Assembly (NCBI GenBank): GCA_902388455.1
Contig: CABMPD010000005.1
Coordinates: forward strand, 58,444-122,443
Length of the DNA: 64,000 bases
DNA from: an uncultured Alistipes sp.
Lineage (GTDB): Bacteria > Bacteroidota > Bacteroidia > Bacteroidales > UBA932
Direction: 5' to 3'
This document shows positions 42,028 through 50,984 of this stretch, piece after piece. A program made the translations under genes and the position numbers. How positions within the stretch are numbered: position 1 is the first letter of the stretch; each line of letters starts with the position of its first letter. The notes below the pieces were generated by a model. The model was not told the DNA's origin and made no database searches. It saw only the letters and a list, made by a program, of their open reading frames with translations.

Positions 42028-42750
42028 ATGACTGACATTAGTACTTTTATTCAGGATTTCCATGAGGCATTCGGCGAAAAAGCCACGCTACCCATCTTGT
42101 TTTATTACAGTGATACTCCTGTCTCTTTTCCTGAGAAAACCAATGGCTGTATGTTCAAGTTATTGATGAAAGTCAAAGAGGGGCATGATGTCGCCCTCAG
42201 TGCCGATACAGTTACTTGCGGTGGTGGCAAACACTATGCAGGCTTTGCCCCGCTGCCAGAGCGTGTTTATACGTTTGTTTCCGAAAAGGAACGGTACAAG
42301 CAAACGCCGCAGGACGTAAAGGAATATGCGGAGCTGCTTGACGTAAAGCTGACGGACCGGAAATACCTGAACTTTGTCCGTATCGACCGGGCGGCTTCTT
42401 TTGATGGGATGGAAGGCTTGCTTTTCTTCGCCGCACCCGATATGCTTTCAGGTCTGGCGACATGGGCGTATTTCGACAACAACGCCGAAAATGCCGTGTC
42501 TGCTCCTTTCGGTGCAGGATGCGCATCGGTCATCAGCCATGCTGTGCGTGAAAACCGTTTGGGCGGTCGGCGGACATTTATCGGGCTCTTCGATCCTTCG
42601 GTACGCCCTTATGTGGAAGCCAATGAATTGAGTTTTGTCATTCCTGCCAACCGCTTTGCCGAAATGCTCCGGACAATGCGCGAGTGCTGCCTTTTTAATA
42701 CTCCGGCTTGGGCCAAAGTGCGGCAAAGAATGCAGGAGGGGAATAAATAG
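42028..42750 (+). CDS. DUF169 family protein
   Basis: 240 residues from ATG at 42028. Family features: FYYSDTPVSFPEKTNGCMF, TVTCGGGKHYAGF (the conserved C-x-G-G with a gly-rich turn), GLLFFAAPDMLSGLATWAY, GAGCASVISHAVREN and FVIPANRFAEMLRTM. Methanogens and anaerobes carry many DUF169 proteins of unknown role; two conserved cysteines suggest metal or cofactor binding. It stands alone. Confidence 0.85.
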   Translation: MTDISTFIQDFHEAFGEKATLPILFYYSDTPVSFPEKTNGCMFKLLMKVKEGHDVALSADTVTCGGGKHYAGFAPLPERVYTFVSEKERYKQTPQDVKEYAELLDVKLTDRKYLNFVRIDRAASFDGMEGLLFFAAPDMLSGLATWAYFDNNAENAVSAPFGAGCASVISHAVRENRLGGRRTFIGLFDPSVRPYVEANELSFVIPANRFAEMLRTMRECCLFNTPAWAKVRQRMQEGNK

Positions 42751-42912
42751 GAATCGGAATTTGTCCAACTAGAAATTTCTTTCAATCTGTGCCGATTGGC
42801 GTTGTCAACGGGGTGAACTCTTTTTTCTTATTGCGGACTGCGAATGAATCATTTATCAAAATGGCAGGCACTTGTCGTAATTTCAAAGGAACTTCTCCAG
42901 TGCTGGATTGCG

Positions 42913-43009
42913 GTGCTCGCTGACACCGCTGGGATGGGTGGGTATTTAGGATGTGGGTAAGGGAACCTGCGACCGATTTTGTGTAGAGGGATTTCCTCAG
43001 CAAATAAAA
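42913..43009 (-). repeat. Composite short repeat (R2 then R1)
   Basis: R2 (42913-42957; core GCTCGCTGACACnGCT) lies next to R1 (42973-43009). Each half also occurs alone, R1 at 41866-41901 and R2 at 44272-44315. Their minus-strand side ends right at the stop of the truncated regulator (43013). Not recognised. Confidence 0.45.
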
Positions 43010-43012
43010 CTT

Positions 43013-43483
43013 CTATGCGTAATAAGGCACATAGGAGGAATATTTCTTTGAGTCAGGAGCCTTGTCTGAAAGTTTGATGAGACCGGCTTCAACAGTGTCG
43101 GATATTATTCTTGATGCTCCTGCTGAATTGTTCTTATTCATATCCAAGCGCATTCTCAATGATGCGTTGGTCAATTCCATACCATTTTCATAGAGTAGAC
43201 AGGTATGCTGATAACAAGCCTGTACCTTATCAGATTTTGACATCTCAGTGTATTTCACCAATGGAAACAAACTGGCTCTTGTGAAGTATTCACCTTTTTC
43301 TATTCGTATGGCAGGCAGTCTCATTTCTTCTACTCCGGCGACTGCCCTGTCCATGCCGCTGCCTCGTTTCTCACACAGGTTGAACATGAACATTGACTGG
43401 GCTACTTTCTCATTACGGGATTTAGGGGGCATGTCAATGAAGCCATTGATGTCAAATTTTTCCAAAATTAATAGTCTACTCAT
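43013..43483 (-). pseudogene. AlbA_2 / RecG-C-like ATP-binding regulator, C-terminal part only
   Basis: 156 residues: SRNEKVAQSMFMFNLCEKRG, SGMDRAVAGVEEMRLPA, YFTRASLFPLVKYTEMS, CYQHTCLLYENG and GASRIISDTVEAGLIKLSD. These match the GHKL-like and winged C-terminal parts of the Bacteroidetes proteins that begin with an AlbA_2 (Schlafen-type) domain and are usually around 400-500 residues. The first half is missing. It starts (ATG 43483) overlapping the end of the upstream zinc-ribbon gene by 8 bases, so the missing half was probably deleted there. Confidence 0.65.
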
Positions 43484-44129
43484 GGCCGAAGCTGTATTTA
43501 CTGAATTTTCGGTCTATCCACAATGTCGCTTTCCGGGAATGAAAGCAGAGGATGCAATATTCCGGATCGTCCGGGCCTTGCGGGAAGTAGTGGCCCATGT
43601 AGTCTCTCCAGAAGGCATACCTGGTCTTCTTGTCTGTAATGACTTCGGCTATTCCGGTCAAGGTCACGCTGTCGGCTTCGTGGACAAAGGAGATTCCAGC
43701 TTTGGGGTTGCTTCTCAAGTGCTTTACCTTTTCTGAGGACAATGAGGTCGTCATCCACAAAGCCGCTATGCCGTCATGACGAAGTACGTCTATGGCCACA
43801 GGTCGGGGATAACCGTTTCCGTCGACTGTTGAGAGGGTGACATATCCGCACTGGGTGAGTATCCATGAGGCTTGTTGTCCGGCCGGCATCCAGCGTTTCA
43901 GGGTACTGAGGTCCGGAACGTCATTTCTTCCGGAAACGACAATGGATTTCCTCACCTCTTCAAGTGAGGCTGCGGTAAACAGGCCATTTTGAAAACAGTT
44001 CCTACAGTATTCCGTGCACGGATGCCCGTCACCGTGAGTGCCGAACAGTTCTCCGTCGGGCATGGGCAGTCCGCAGCTCTGGCAGACTCTCGCAGTGATT
44101 GTCAGAAGTGGCGTTAAGTTATTCTCCAT
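43476..44129 (-). CDS. Zinc-ribbon plus pyridoxamine-oxidase-like flavoprotein
   Basis: 217 residues. The N-terminal 70 residues hold a zinc ribbon with CQSCGLPM, then CTEYCRNCFQNG. The C-terminal half is a split-barrel flavoprotein (general stress protein 26-like): YVTLSTVDGNGYPRPVAI, GIAALWMTTSLSSEKVKHLR, NPKAGISFVHEADSVTLTG. Fusions of this kind occur in anaerobes, probably reducing small molecules using FMN. A convergent DinD gene follows its promoter region. Substrate unknown. Confidence 0.85.
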   Translation of the reverse strand: MENNLTPLLTITARVCQSCGLPMPDGELFGTHGDGHPCTEYCRNCFQNGLFTAASLEEVRKSIVVSGRNDVPDLSTLKRWMPAGQQASWILTQCGYVTLSTVDGNGYPRPVAIDVLRHDGIAALWMTTSLSSEKVKHLRSNPKAGISFVHEADSVTLTGIAEVITDKKTRYAFWRDYMGHYFPQGPDDPEYCILCFHSRKATLWIDRKFSKYSFGHE

Positions 44130-44271
44130 GGTGTATTCTCCTTGACGAGTTTTGTTCCAATGCTTTTATCCTGATGTTCTTATATGAGGATATGCGGGCA
44201 TAAAGATAGGTATTTTTAGGGAAATATCATGCGGTACAAAGTGTGCAGGAAAGCGTTTGGCGTGGAAAGGC

Positions 44272-44315
44272 GGCTCGCTGACACTGCTAAGTTGGGCGGG
44301 TGGGTTGTATGTATG
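44272..44315 (+). repeat. Short repeat R2, copy 2
   Basis: Shares GCTCGCTGACACnGCT and the G-rich tail with 42913-42957. The remainder of 44130-44360 shows nothing I can name. Confidence 0.4.
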
Positions 44316-44360
44316 CGGAGAAAAAATGGAGAATCTGATATATCGTTGGAGAATATTCGG

Positions 44361-44368
44361 TAATTTTG
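44361..44368 (+). promoter_or_regulatory. -7 box of the dinD-like gene
   Basis: TAATTTTG, 21 bases before the ATG at 44390. No LexA-type palindrome recognised by eye. Confidence 0.45.
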
Positions 44369-44389
44369 GGCATCAAAGTTTTATTTGCT

Positions 44390-45256
44390 ATGGACAAACA
44401 GAGTATAATGCAGTACAAGGGAGCATTTGATTCTATTGCTACCTATATTGAGAGTGATAACGGCAAGGAGCAGGTGGAGGTCTGGTTTGCCCGTGACTTG
44501 CAGCAGGTACTTGGATATGCCAGGTGGGAGAACTTCCTGACGGCTATCAACAGAGCCGTGGAATCCTGTAAAAGTCAGAATATCAATGTAGATGATCATT
44601 TTCGTGAGGTCACGAAAATGATAAAACTTGCAAAGGGTGCTGAAAGGGAAATCAAGGATTATATGCTTACCCGATATGCGTGTTATCTGATTGCCCAAAA
44701 TGGTGACCCGAAAAAGGAGGAGATAGCTTTTGCCCAAAGTTATTTTGCCGTACAGACCAGAAAGGCGGAACTGATTGAGGAACGCATCAACTATGTTGCA
44801 CGATTGGAGTCTCGCGATAGGCTAAGGGCTTCAGAGAAGCAGCTTTCACAGAATATTTATGAAAGAGGCGTAGATGACAAAGGCTTTGGCAGAATCCGCT
44901 CAAAGGGTGATGCAGTTCTGTTCGGTGGTCATACTACGGAGGACATGAAGAGGCGTCTTGGAGTTAAGGATAACAGGCCATTGGCTGATTTCCTTCCGAC
45001 ACTTACCATTGCTGCAAAGAACCTTGCTACGGAGATGACCAATTACAATGTGGAGGGTAAAGATCTGTATGGAGAAAATGCTATCACCGTAGAGCATATG
45101 CAGAACAATAAGAGTGTCCGCGATATGCTTGGACAGCGCGGCATTTGCCCTGAAGAGTTGCCGCCTGCTGAAGATATAAAGAAGCTGGAGCGCAGGGTTG
45201 CTTCCGAGCACAAGAAAATAGAGAAGTCGTCCTCGAAATTGCCGAAAAAGAAATAA
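44390..45256 (+). CDS. dinD: DinD-like DNA-damage-inducible protein
   Basis: 288 residues from ATG at 44390 (an in-frame ATG at 44366 lies in the promoter region). Family features: EVWFARDLQQVLGYARWENF (BRO/anti-repressor-like N-terminal fold), DYMLTRYACYLIAQNGDPKK, FAQSYFAVQTRKAELIEE and LGVKDNRPLADFLPTL. In E. coli DinD is LexA-regulated and blocks RecA-mediated strand exchange. Part of an accessory patch with AlkZ-like and the ATPase module. Confidence 0.85.
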   Translation: MDKQSIMQYKGAFDSIATYIESDNGKEQVEVWFARDLQQVLGYARWENFLTAINRAVESCKSQNINVDDHFREVTKMIKLAKGAEREIKDYMLTRYACYLIAQNGDPKKEEIAFAQSYFAVQTRKAELIEERINYVARLESRDRLRASEKQLSQNIYERGVDDKGFGRIRSKGDAVLFGGHTTEDMKRRLGVKDNRPLADFLPTLTIAAKNLATEMTNYNVEGKDLYGENAITVEHMQNNKSVRDMLGQRGICPEELPPAEDIKKLERRVASEHKKIEKSSSKLPKKK

Positions 45257-45303
45257 TCGCTTTTCCGGCAGCGCAGATCATTGTGGTGGGAATTTTTACA
45301 ATC

Positions 45304-46314
45304 TCAACACTCCATAAATTGATGAAAGTCCGAGAGTAATCTTGAAATATCCACCTTGTTTCCATCTTCGAAGAAGTTTGCCTGTTTGCCAGGATGCCAG
45401 TTTCCTATGACTTCTCCATTCTGCACAATGACAGGGTAAAAAATGCCGTTTTTGTTGTAGGCTTGTCGGCAGAACTGTTCTGCGATCGCATGATGGCGGC
45501 TCTTGTAGCCTATCAGATATTCGTCATAGGACGGTAACAACAGGATTTTCTTGCGGCAGCCTTTTGTCCTGCAGTCTTGATGTATATAATATGTATCATC
45601 ATTATGGCGTTCTGCCGCCAATTCGCCGGCAATGGAGTCTATGGCATTTTTACATTCTCCTGCACTGAGGTTTGTCCACCATACAAAGTCTTTCAATGTG
45701 GCCGGTGAATGGCTGCGGAAATACTTTCTTGCAAGCAGGATTACCGATTCTTCATGTGAGGGTTCGTTTGCTGACGGTATCCGTCCGTCAATCAGAGCGT
45801 ATGTATTTTGATTGTCATCAAGATGTCCGCTGCATATCAGTCCTTCTGCTTCAGCCATTTGAAGATATTTGGTCATTGTGTAGGCATCACCGGAAAGCCC
45901 GAGTTCCCTTAAACTGGCAATAATGGCTTCTTTTGTCATGGATTGATGCTCTGAAAGTACTTGACAGATAAGGTCACAGGCGTGTTCAAAGTCTTTTTCA
46001 GAAATGCCTTGTCCGTAATATCTGATGGCCTTCTTGTTTTTGTCGGCACACAATTTCAGCATCCAACGCAGATCCTCGGCCGCCACCAGCTGCCATGTAC
46101 ATCTGAATAGATGCGTCCTGACAACTTGCCCTGAATCAAAGGTTTTACGAAATGATGACATGGAGGGCCGTTTCATACGAATGCCGACCGCCCAACGCAT
46201 CATTGTGTATTCCTGGGCCTGCAGCATCCCCATCCATGCGACCAATTCGTGGATGTCTGACATTTGCGGATTAACTAACTGCTGATTCAATAGTCTTATA
46301 TTCGATATGTTCAT
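45304..46314 (-). CDS. AlkZ-like DNA glycosylase / winged-helix protein (HTH_42)
   Basis: 336 residues from ATG at 46314. LLNQQLVNPQ near the start, GMLQAQEYTMMRWAVGIRM holding the Q-x-Q of AlkZ-type (HTH_42) proteins, RTHLFRCTWQLVA, then three winged-helix-like segments and a C-terminal region LLLPSYDEYLIGYKSR. Members include glycosylases that remove bulky or interstrand-crosslinked bases (AlkZ, AlkX). The DNA-repair role is inferred from family; DinD is convergent, 47 bases away. Confidence 0.8.
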   Translation of the reverse strand: MNISNIRLLNQQLVNPQMSDIHELVAWMGMLQAQEYTMMRWAVGIRMKRPSMSSFRKTFDSGQVVRTHLFRCTWQLVAAEDLRWMLKLCADKNKKAIRYYGQGISEKDFEHACDLICQVLSEHQSMTKEAIIASLRELGLSGDAYTMTKYLQMAEAEGLICSGHLDDNQNTYALIDGRIPSANEPSHEESVILLARKYFRSHSPATLKDFVWWTNLSAGECKNAIDSIAGELAAERHNDDTYYIHQDCRTKGCRKKILLLPSYDEYLIGYKSRHHAIAEQFCRQAYNKNGIFYPVIVQNGEVIGNWHPGKQANFFEDGNKVDISRLLSDFHQFMEC

Positions 46315-46799
46315 ATATGCCTTTTGTGGCAACAAAGATACTTATCTTGTGTAGTTATTCGCAAATACAGCAGGCATTATGCCTGAGACTGTCCCGGTAT
46401 GAAAAGTTTTGTTTCTCTTGCTCTGGCGATTATCTCAGGTGTCCTGATTATCAATCTTATGTCAAGGATGTCGGTACATTGATGATGGTTAGTAAGCGGG
46501 GCTTGTGGGCGTTTTTCTTTTTGGGTTGATATAAAGCACACAGCCGTGCGAAAGCCACATATCGCAAAAGTCGTGTTTCGCATGTTCGTTGTTTAAACGA
46601 AAAAAGACGAGATTATGGAAATGCTGGGTATACCGACAGGAAAAATTAAGTAATTTATAAATAAAATCTGTGATTGTAAAGCGTTAAATCACGGATTTTT
46701 TCTACTTTTGTATTCCACTCGTCACCTGTGGCAGTCTGTGCCCCTACTGATGGATAAGAAAATGGAAGCAGAATAACAAATTGAAAACAGAAGCAAAAC
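46315..46799. other. Intergenic stretch before the ATPase/partner module
   Basis: No gene recognised. It holds an imperfect inverted repeat AAATCTGTGATT (46664-46675) / AAATCACGGATTT (46686-46698) followed by T-rich DNA, then the TACTTTTG -7 box (46703-46710). A 12-codon frame at 46615-46653 ends IPTGKIK, too short to assign. Confidence 0.5.
46703..46710 (+). promoter_or_regulatory. -7 box of the ATPase/partner module
   Basis: TACTTTTG, about 90 bases before the ATPase ATG, just downstream of the inverted repeat 46664-46698. Confidence 0.5.
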
Positions 46800-47924
46800 A
46801 TGAACGAATATTTGAGAATACAGAATTTCGGTCCGATTGTAGATATAGAATTAGACAATATTGTCCCCTTGACAATCCTTATAGGGGAATCTGGTAGTGG
46901 CAAGAGTACGGTCATGAAGGTTCTCTCTATGTTCAGGTGGATATATAAGCGTATAGTTCTCCGTTCTTATGTCAGGCAGGCAAAGATTAAAAAAACAGGC
47001 ATAGGCATTCAGATGAAAACCTTGTTAAAAACGTCGCAGTTGAATGAATATTTGAAGAAAGATACTATAATTGTCTATTGCAGAAATGATTATACCATAT
47101 CTTATGAGAAAGGCAAGTTGAATGCACGGACAGACATATCTGCTGACAATCTCAGTTTGGAAAAAATATGTTATATATCAGATAAGCGTTCTATGATACC
47201 AGATTTTTTGGATAATAAGGTTGAAAGAAAGAACGCCAATTATTATTTGCAAGATACATTTGAAAACTTTCTGCTTGCTGCCGATTCTATTCGCCAACTA
47301 CCGTTGGATTATCTGAATGTAGAACTGAAGATTGAAAGAAGTAACAAAGGTGACAAATATATGATTAAGAGCACTGATGGGGCACCATGTTCTATTCAGT
47401 TGCGAAACTCATCATCGGGTATGCAAACGGTGACACCCCTAAGCCTTATAGTGGAGTATTACGCCAAGAAGTTTGATTCGCAAAAATCAATGAACTCGTC
47501 GTTGTTCAGTTATTTGCAGGATAATGATAAGCTTGATGCATTCAATACGGCAAAGAATATCGGTGAAATAAGTGATAAAAATGTGCATTTGTTTATCGAA
47601 GAGCCAGAATTGAGCCTTTATCCTGAGAGTCAGAGACACTTGATGGATTTCTTAGTTAACCGTTGCTTCATGACTGAACATCCATATAATATGACACTGA
47701 TGATAGCCACACATAGCCCATACATAGTCAATTATTTAAATGTCTTGATCCGCAGATCGGAAAAACGCGAAAAGTTTTTCATGCGCCCGGAAGAGGTGAA
47801 TGTATATGAGATCTTTGAAGGGAGTGCAGGCCAATTGAAAATACTCAATGGCAGACCTATCATTGATACGCGTTCGATGTCAGAGCCTATCACAGAAATG
47901 TATACTGAATTTAATTCATTGTGA
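46800..47924 (+). CDS. AAA-type (ABC/OLD-like) ATPase of a candidate two-gene system
   Basis: 374 residues, AT-rich. Walker A GESGSGKST at 29-37, signature-like LRNSSSGMQTVTPLSL in the middle, Walker B LFIEEPELSLYPESQ, and a D-loop/His switch segment IATHSPYIVNYLN. No zinc hook, no long coiled coil, and no Toprim nuclease domain, so it is not a classic OLD or SMC; it resembles the AAA_15/AAA_21 proteins of restriction and abortive-infection modules. The second gene begins inside its stop (TGATG). Role in anti-phage defence is an inference from architecture, AT bias and location. Confidence 0.85.
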   Translation: MNEYLRIQNFGPIVDIELDNIVPLTILIGESGSGKSTVMKVLSMFRWIYKRIVLRSYVRQAKIKKTGIGIQMKTLLKTSQLNEYLKKDTIIVYCRNDYTISYEKGKLNARTDISADNLSLEKICYISDKRSMIPDFLDNKVERKNANYYLQDTFENFLLAADSIRQLPLDYLNVELKIERSNKGDKYMIKSTDGAPCSIQLRNSSSGMQTVTPLSLIVEYYAKKFDSQKSMNSSLFSYLQDNDKLDAFNTAKNIGEISDKNVHLFIEEPELSLYPESQRHLMDFLVNRCFMTEHPYNMTLMIATHSPYIVNYLNVLIRRSEKREKFFMRPEEVNVYEIFEGSAGQLKILNGRPIIDTRSMSEPITEMYTEFNSL

Positions 47925-48592
47925 TGATGGAACAGTTATTGAAGGCCGAAATAATCGAAATCTTGAAAGCCATACAAAGGACTAATGCACCCGTATTGAC
48001 TGAGAATGAGATAATTCCAAAATGTGCGGAGACATCGAAGCATAAGTTTGATCTGGTTGATTCAAGAGACGGTCTCCCTATAAGAGAGTTTAAAACAGGT
48101 ACTGCACATTATATAAATGGAGAAGAAAATAATACCTATAATCTGAAAATTATTTGTTACGACGACTTTATTCATCAATTCACATTTGATGACGGTAAGG
48201 GGCATACACATGTCAGCAGACTGAAAGACGGTGTTAAAGTGGCAGATTTTTTGATTTACGAGCAGTCTGAATCAAAGGTTGTGTTTATAGTTCATGAGTT
48301 GTCTGATGAAGCATCAAACAAAAAGATCAAAACGGCAAAAAAACAACTTTCGGACACATTGAATCAGCTCTATAAGTCAGAGAAAATTAGCAAATACATT
48401 GATAGTTTTAAGCAGAAAATCTGCTATCTGTCTGCAAAGGATAACAGAAGATATGTTGAAACTGGGGGACTGGCCGACGGATTCTATGAAATATACAAGG
48501 TCTTGCCAGAACCCATTAAGTTCAATTGGGGACAAATCGGCACGCATAACTTCTTAGCTTTTGAATCAAGTTTTATACAGCTAAAGAAATAA
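47924..48592 (+). CDS. Unrecognised partner of the AAA ATPase (possible PD-(D/E)XK-like)
   Basis: 222 residues from ATG at 47924; the ATPase stop TGA overlaps as TGATG, so translation should be coupled. I do not recognise a family. A middle segment VADFLIYEQSESKVVFIVHE followed by a long lysine-rich helix (KTAKKQLSDTLNQL) has the look of a nuclease core (D ... E in consecutive strands, then a helix), but the expected E-x-K is not clear, so this is speculative. N-terminal half is polar with a predicted mixed fold. Strong AT bias. Together with the ATPase a plausible toxin/effector partner. Confidence 0.6.
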   Translation: MMEQLLKAEIIEILKAIQRTNAPVLTENEIIPKCAETSKHKFDLVDSRDGLPIREFKTGTAHYINGEENNTYNLKIICYDDFIHQFTFDDGKGHTHVSRLKDGVKVADFLIYEQSESKVVFIVHELSDEASNKKIKTAKKQLSDTLNQLYKSEKISKYIDSFKQKICYLSAKDNRRYVETGGLADGFYEIYKVLPEPIKFNWGQIGTHNFLAFESSFIQLKK

Positions 48593-48797
48593 TAATATCA
48601 CTTGTGTGATGACGTTCTTTATTGATTACAAGTTATATACTACTCCAAAAATAAGTGATAGAAAAATCATAAGATGACATTGACTAGATAAACATCATAA
48701 CAATCTGAGGCGAGCCGTTGATTTTCAGTTGGATGTCGGTTCCGTGCAGTTCAAAGCAATGTATGTGTGGTTGTATAGATAAGCATATTGGGGAATC
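48593..48797. other. Intergenic region after the module
   Basis: No gene, hairpin or repeat recognised in these 205 bases; AT-rich first half continues the composition of the module. Confidence 0.4.
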
Positions 48798-50984
48798 TTA
48801 GGAGTGGCTTGATTTTAATGTGAATACCAGTCCGAAATAGAAGCTTCTGCGTTGAAGGTACAGGTATGAGCGGGAGGTATAGTCCGTGTTGTATAGTATT
48901 TTTGCCGGATTTTTGGTGTCGAGCAGGTTGTTTACTGACAGGTAGAGGGTGAGTGCGCAGCGTCCGAGGGGGATGTATTTGTTCAATGTAAGGTCGAGGC
49001 GGTGGTAGGCCGGATATCCGGTGTCGTACCAGTCTGAATAAAGCGGCATGTATGTGCCGGTTTCATGGATGAATGCGGAGCCTGAGACGGAGCTGTAGAG
49101 TGTTCCGGGACGTGTGGTGTAGGAGAGGGCAATGGTAAAGAGTTCGGGGTTGCTGTACTCTATTGATGATTTTATGAACCAGGCGAGGTTTTCCGGTCCC
49201 CGGTAGAATACTGAGTCGATCATTACTCTCTGGCGGATGAATGTGTTGGAGATGCTGAATTTGAAATTTTTCAGGAATATCTGCGAGAATGCGGCTTCCA
49301 CGCCGAGGATGTCTGCCCTGTCCGTTGTCTCGAATATTTCCATTCCTTTTGCGGTCCTGCCATCCTCGTTTTTGATGTATACTGCGGCGTCGAGAGCGGT
49401 GTTTCCGGCCCTGAGGGAGTAATCGAGTGAGAGCTGATTGCTGGTCAGGTGATTGAATGTCCATAGATAGTAGTTGGGCATGGAGTGGCTGTTGTATCTG
49501 CCGCCGCTGAGTTTGAGATAGTGGTCGGGACGGAAGGAGTATTTGAGTGAGAGCTGGCCGCTGAGATACCATTTCTGGCCGTTGGAAACGGGGATGTTGC
49601 TGCGGACTGCGGCTGTGAGCAGCAGTTTTTGGGTGATGTCCCAGTTGGAGTATGCGTAGGCTTCGAGCAGGGTGCAGGCCGATGCGGCATCTATCGGAAC
49701 GGTCGGAGCTTCTGGGGAGAGTGCGTAGAAGTATGTGGGGAAGCGGCCGTGGAGACTGTAGCGGAGGTGTTCGAACGATATTCCTGTCTGAATGTTGAGG
49801 TCAGGGTGGAGGAGCAGCTTGTAGTTAAGGGAGGCGAATGCCTGGGTTTTGGTCTCCTTTGAGAGGATGTTTCCGAAAGTGGTGCCGGGATTGCTCCAGT
49901 CCGCTCCGAAATTCAAGGAGACTGTATGGATGCCGGATATGTGGCGGAGGCTGTTGACGCTGAGGGCTCTGGTATTGCCGTAGGTTACGGGGCCGTAGTA
50001 ATTCAGGCTGCCGTCCCGGCCGTCGTAGCCTTCCTTGAGGAAGTAGGCGTAGGATTTCAGTTCTGTGTGCTTTCCTATCCTGCCGTAGAAATTGATGCCG
50101 GCGTCGGCGTTCCAGAAATGCTGTATCTCAGGATAGTATTTGCGCTGTATTCCGATGAAGGCGTCCGAGAACTGGTAATTGCTCCATGCCTGGATGAAGC
50201 TGCGCCCGTTCTTTATCCGCTTTGACAGGAAGAGTCCTGCGCTGGCAAGGCTCAGGGACATCTGCAGCTGGTCCTGTCCGATGCTGCCTGCGGTTTCGAT
50301 CTCCACAAGGCCGGCGCTGGTGTTGCCGTAGGTGAGCGGCGGGTTTCCCGGATGGACGTATTCGTTTTCCATGACTTCTGGGTTGAAGATGCTGAAGAAT
50401 CCCTGGTTGTTGAGCTGGCTGGAACGCACCGGGTTGTAGACGGGCACTCCGTTGAGGGTGACGATGGACCTGTCTGCCCGGCTGCCCCTGAATGAGGGGT
50501 TGGCGCTCTCGTCCACACCTGTGTGGGAAGGAAGCAGGGATATGGCTTTCAGCGGGTCGGCCTGGGATACCGGATTCATGTAGATGTCCATAGTGTTGAT
50601 TATGGCTGTGGCGGAGCGTTCCGATATGGGATTCTTTGCAGTGACAGTGACTCCCTGCAGGGTAATCAGGTCCTCTTTCAGGATGAAATCACGGATGTGT
50701 CCGGAGATGGCTGTTTCTACCGGAACGTACAGGTCTTTGTAGCCCATGCAGATAAAATGCAGGGTGTCTTGTCCGGACGGTACGGCCAAAGTGAAATATC
50801 CGTCCATGTCCGAGGATGTCCATATACCGCTGTCAGAGGTCAGGACTACTGTGGCTGCGAATACCGGGTCGCCTTTCGGGGTTATGACGCGGCCGGAGAG
50901 GGTGTCCTGCGCCGGGCATATATATGGGGCGCAGGACAACACTGCCGATACTATGATGAGGGCGGATGTTTTCATGGTCTTCAT
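48798..50984 (-). CDS. TonB-dependent outer-membrane receptor with carboxypeptidase-like N-domain
   Basis: 728 residues with signal peptide. The first domain (about 30-110) is a carboxypeptidase-regulatory-like domain (SGRVITPKGDPVFAATVVL, DMDGYFTLAVPSG); then the plug (VTVTAKNPISERSAT, SFRGSRADRSIVTLNGVPVY) and a beta-barrel with a terminal F-rich strand (YFGLVFTLKSSH). No SusD-like gene is next to it, so it is not a standard glycan (Sus) locus; substrates such as small peptides, metal-chelates or cobamides are possible. It overlaps the upstream TPR gene by 4 bases (ATGA). Confidence 0.88.
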   Translation of the reverse strand: MKTMKTSALIIVSAVLSCAPYICPAQDTLSGRVITPKGDPVFAATVVLTSDSGIWTSSDMDGYFTLAVPSGQDTLHFICMGYKDLYVPVETAISGHIRDFILKEDLITLQGVTVTAKNPISERSATAIINTMDIYMNPVSQADPLKAISLLPSHTGVDESANPSFRGSRADRSIVTLNGVPVYNPVRSSQLNNQGFFSIFNPEVMENEYVHPGNPPLTYGNTSAGLVEIETAGSIGQDQLQMSLSLASAGLFLSKRIKNGRSFIQAWSNYQFSDAFIGIQRKYYPEIQHFWNADAGINFYGRIGKHTELKSYAYFLKEGYDGRDGSLNYYGPVTYGNTRALSVNSLRHISGIHTVSLNFGADWSNPGTTFGNILSKETKTQAFASLNYKLLLHPDLNIQTGISFEHLRYSLHGRFPTYFYALSPEAPTVPIDAASACTLLEAYAYSNWDITQKLLLTAAVRSNIPVSNGQKWYLSGQLSLKYSFRPDHYLKLSGGRYNSHSMPNYYLWTFNHLTSNQLSLDYSLRAGNTALDAAVYIKNEDGRTAKGMEIFETTDRADILGVEAAFSQIFLKNFKFSISNTFIRQRVMIDSVFYRGPENLAWFIKSSIEYSNPELFTIALSYTTRPGTLYSSVSGSAFIHETGTYMPLYSDWYDTGYPAYHRLDLTLNKYIPLGRCALTLYLSVNNLLDTKNPAKILYNTDYTSRSYLYLQRRSFYFGLVFTLKSSHS

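Noticed and set aside
41788..42063. Minus-strand 91-codon frame upstream of the DUF169 gene
   Set aside because: It overlaps the DUF169 start and promoter, and its similarity to 42973-43009 is explained by the short DNA repeat R1.
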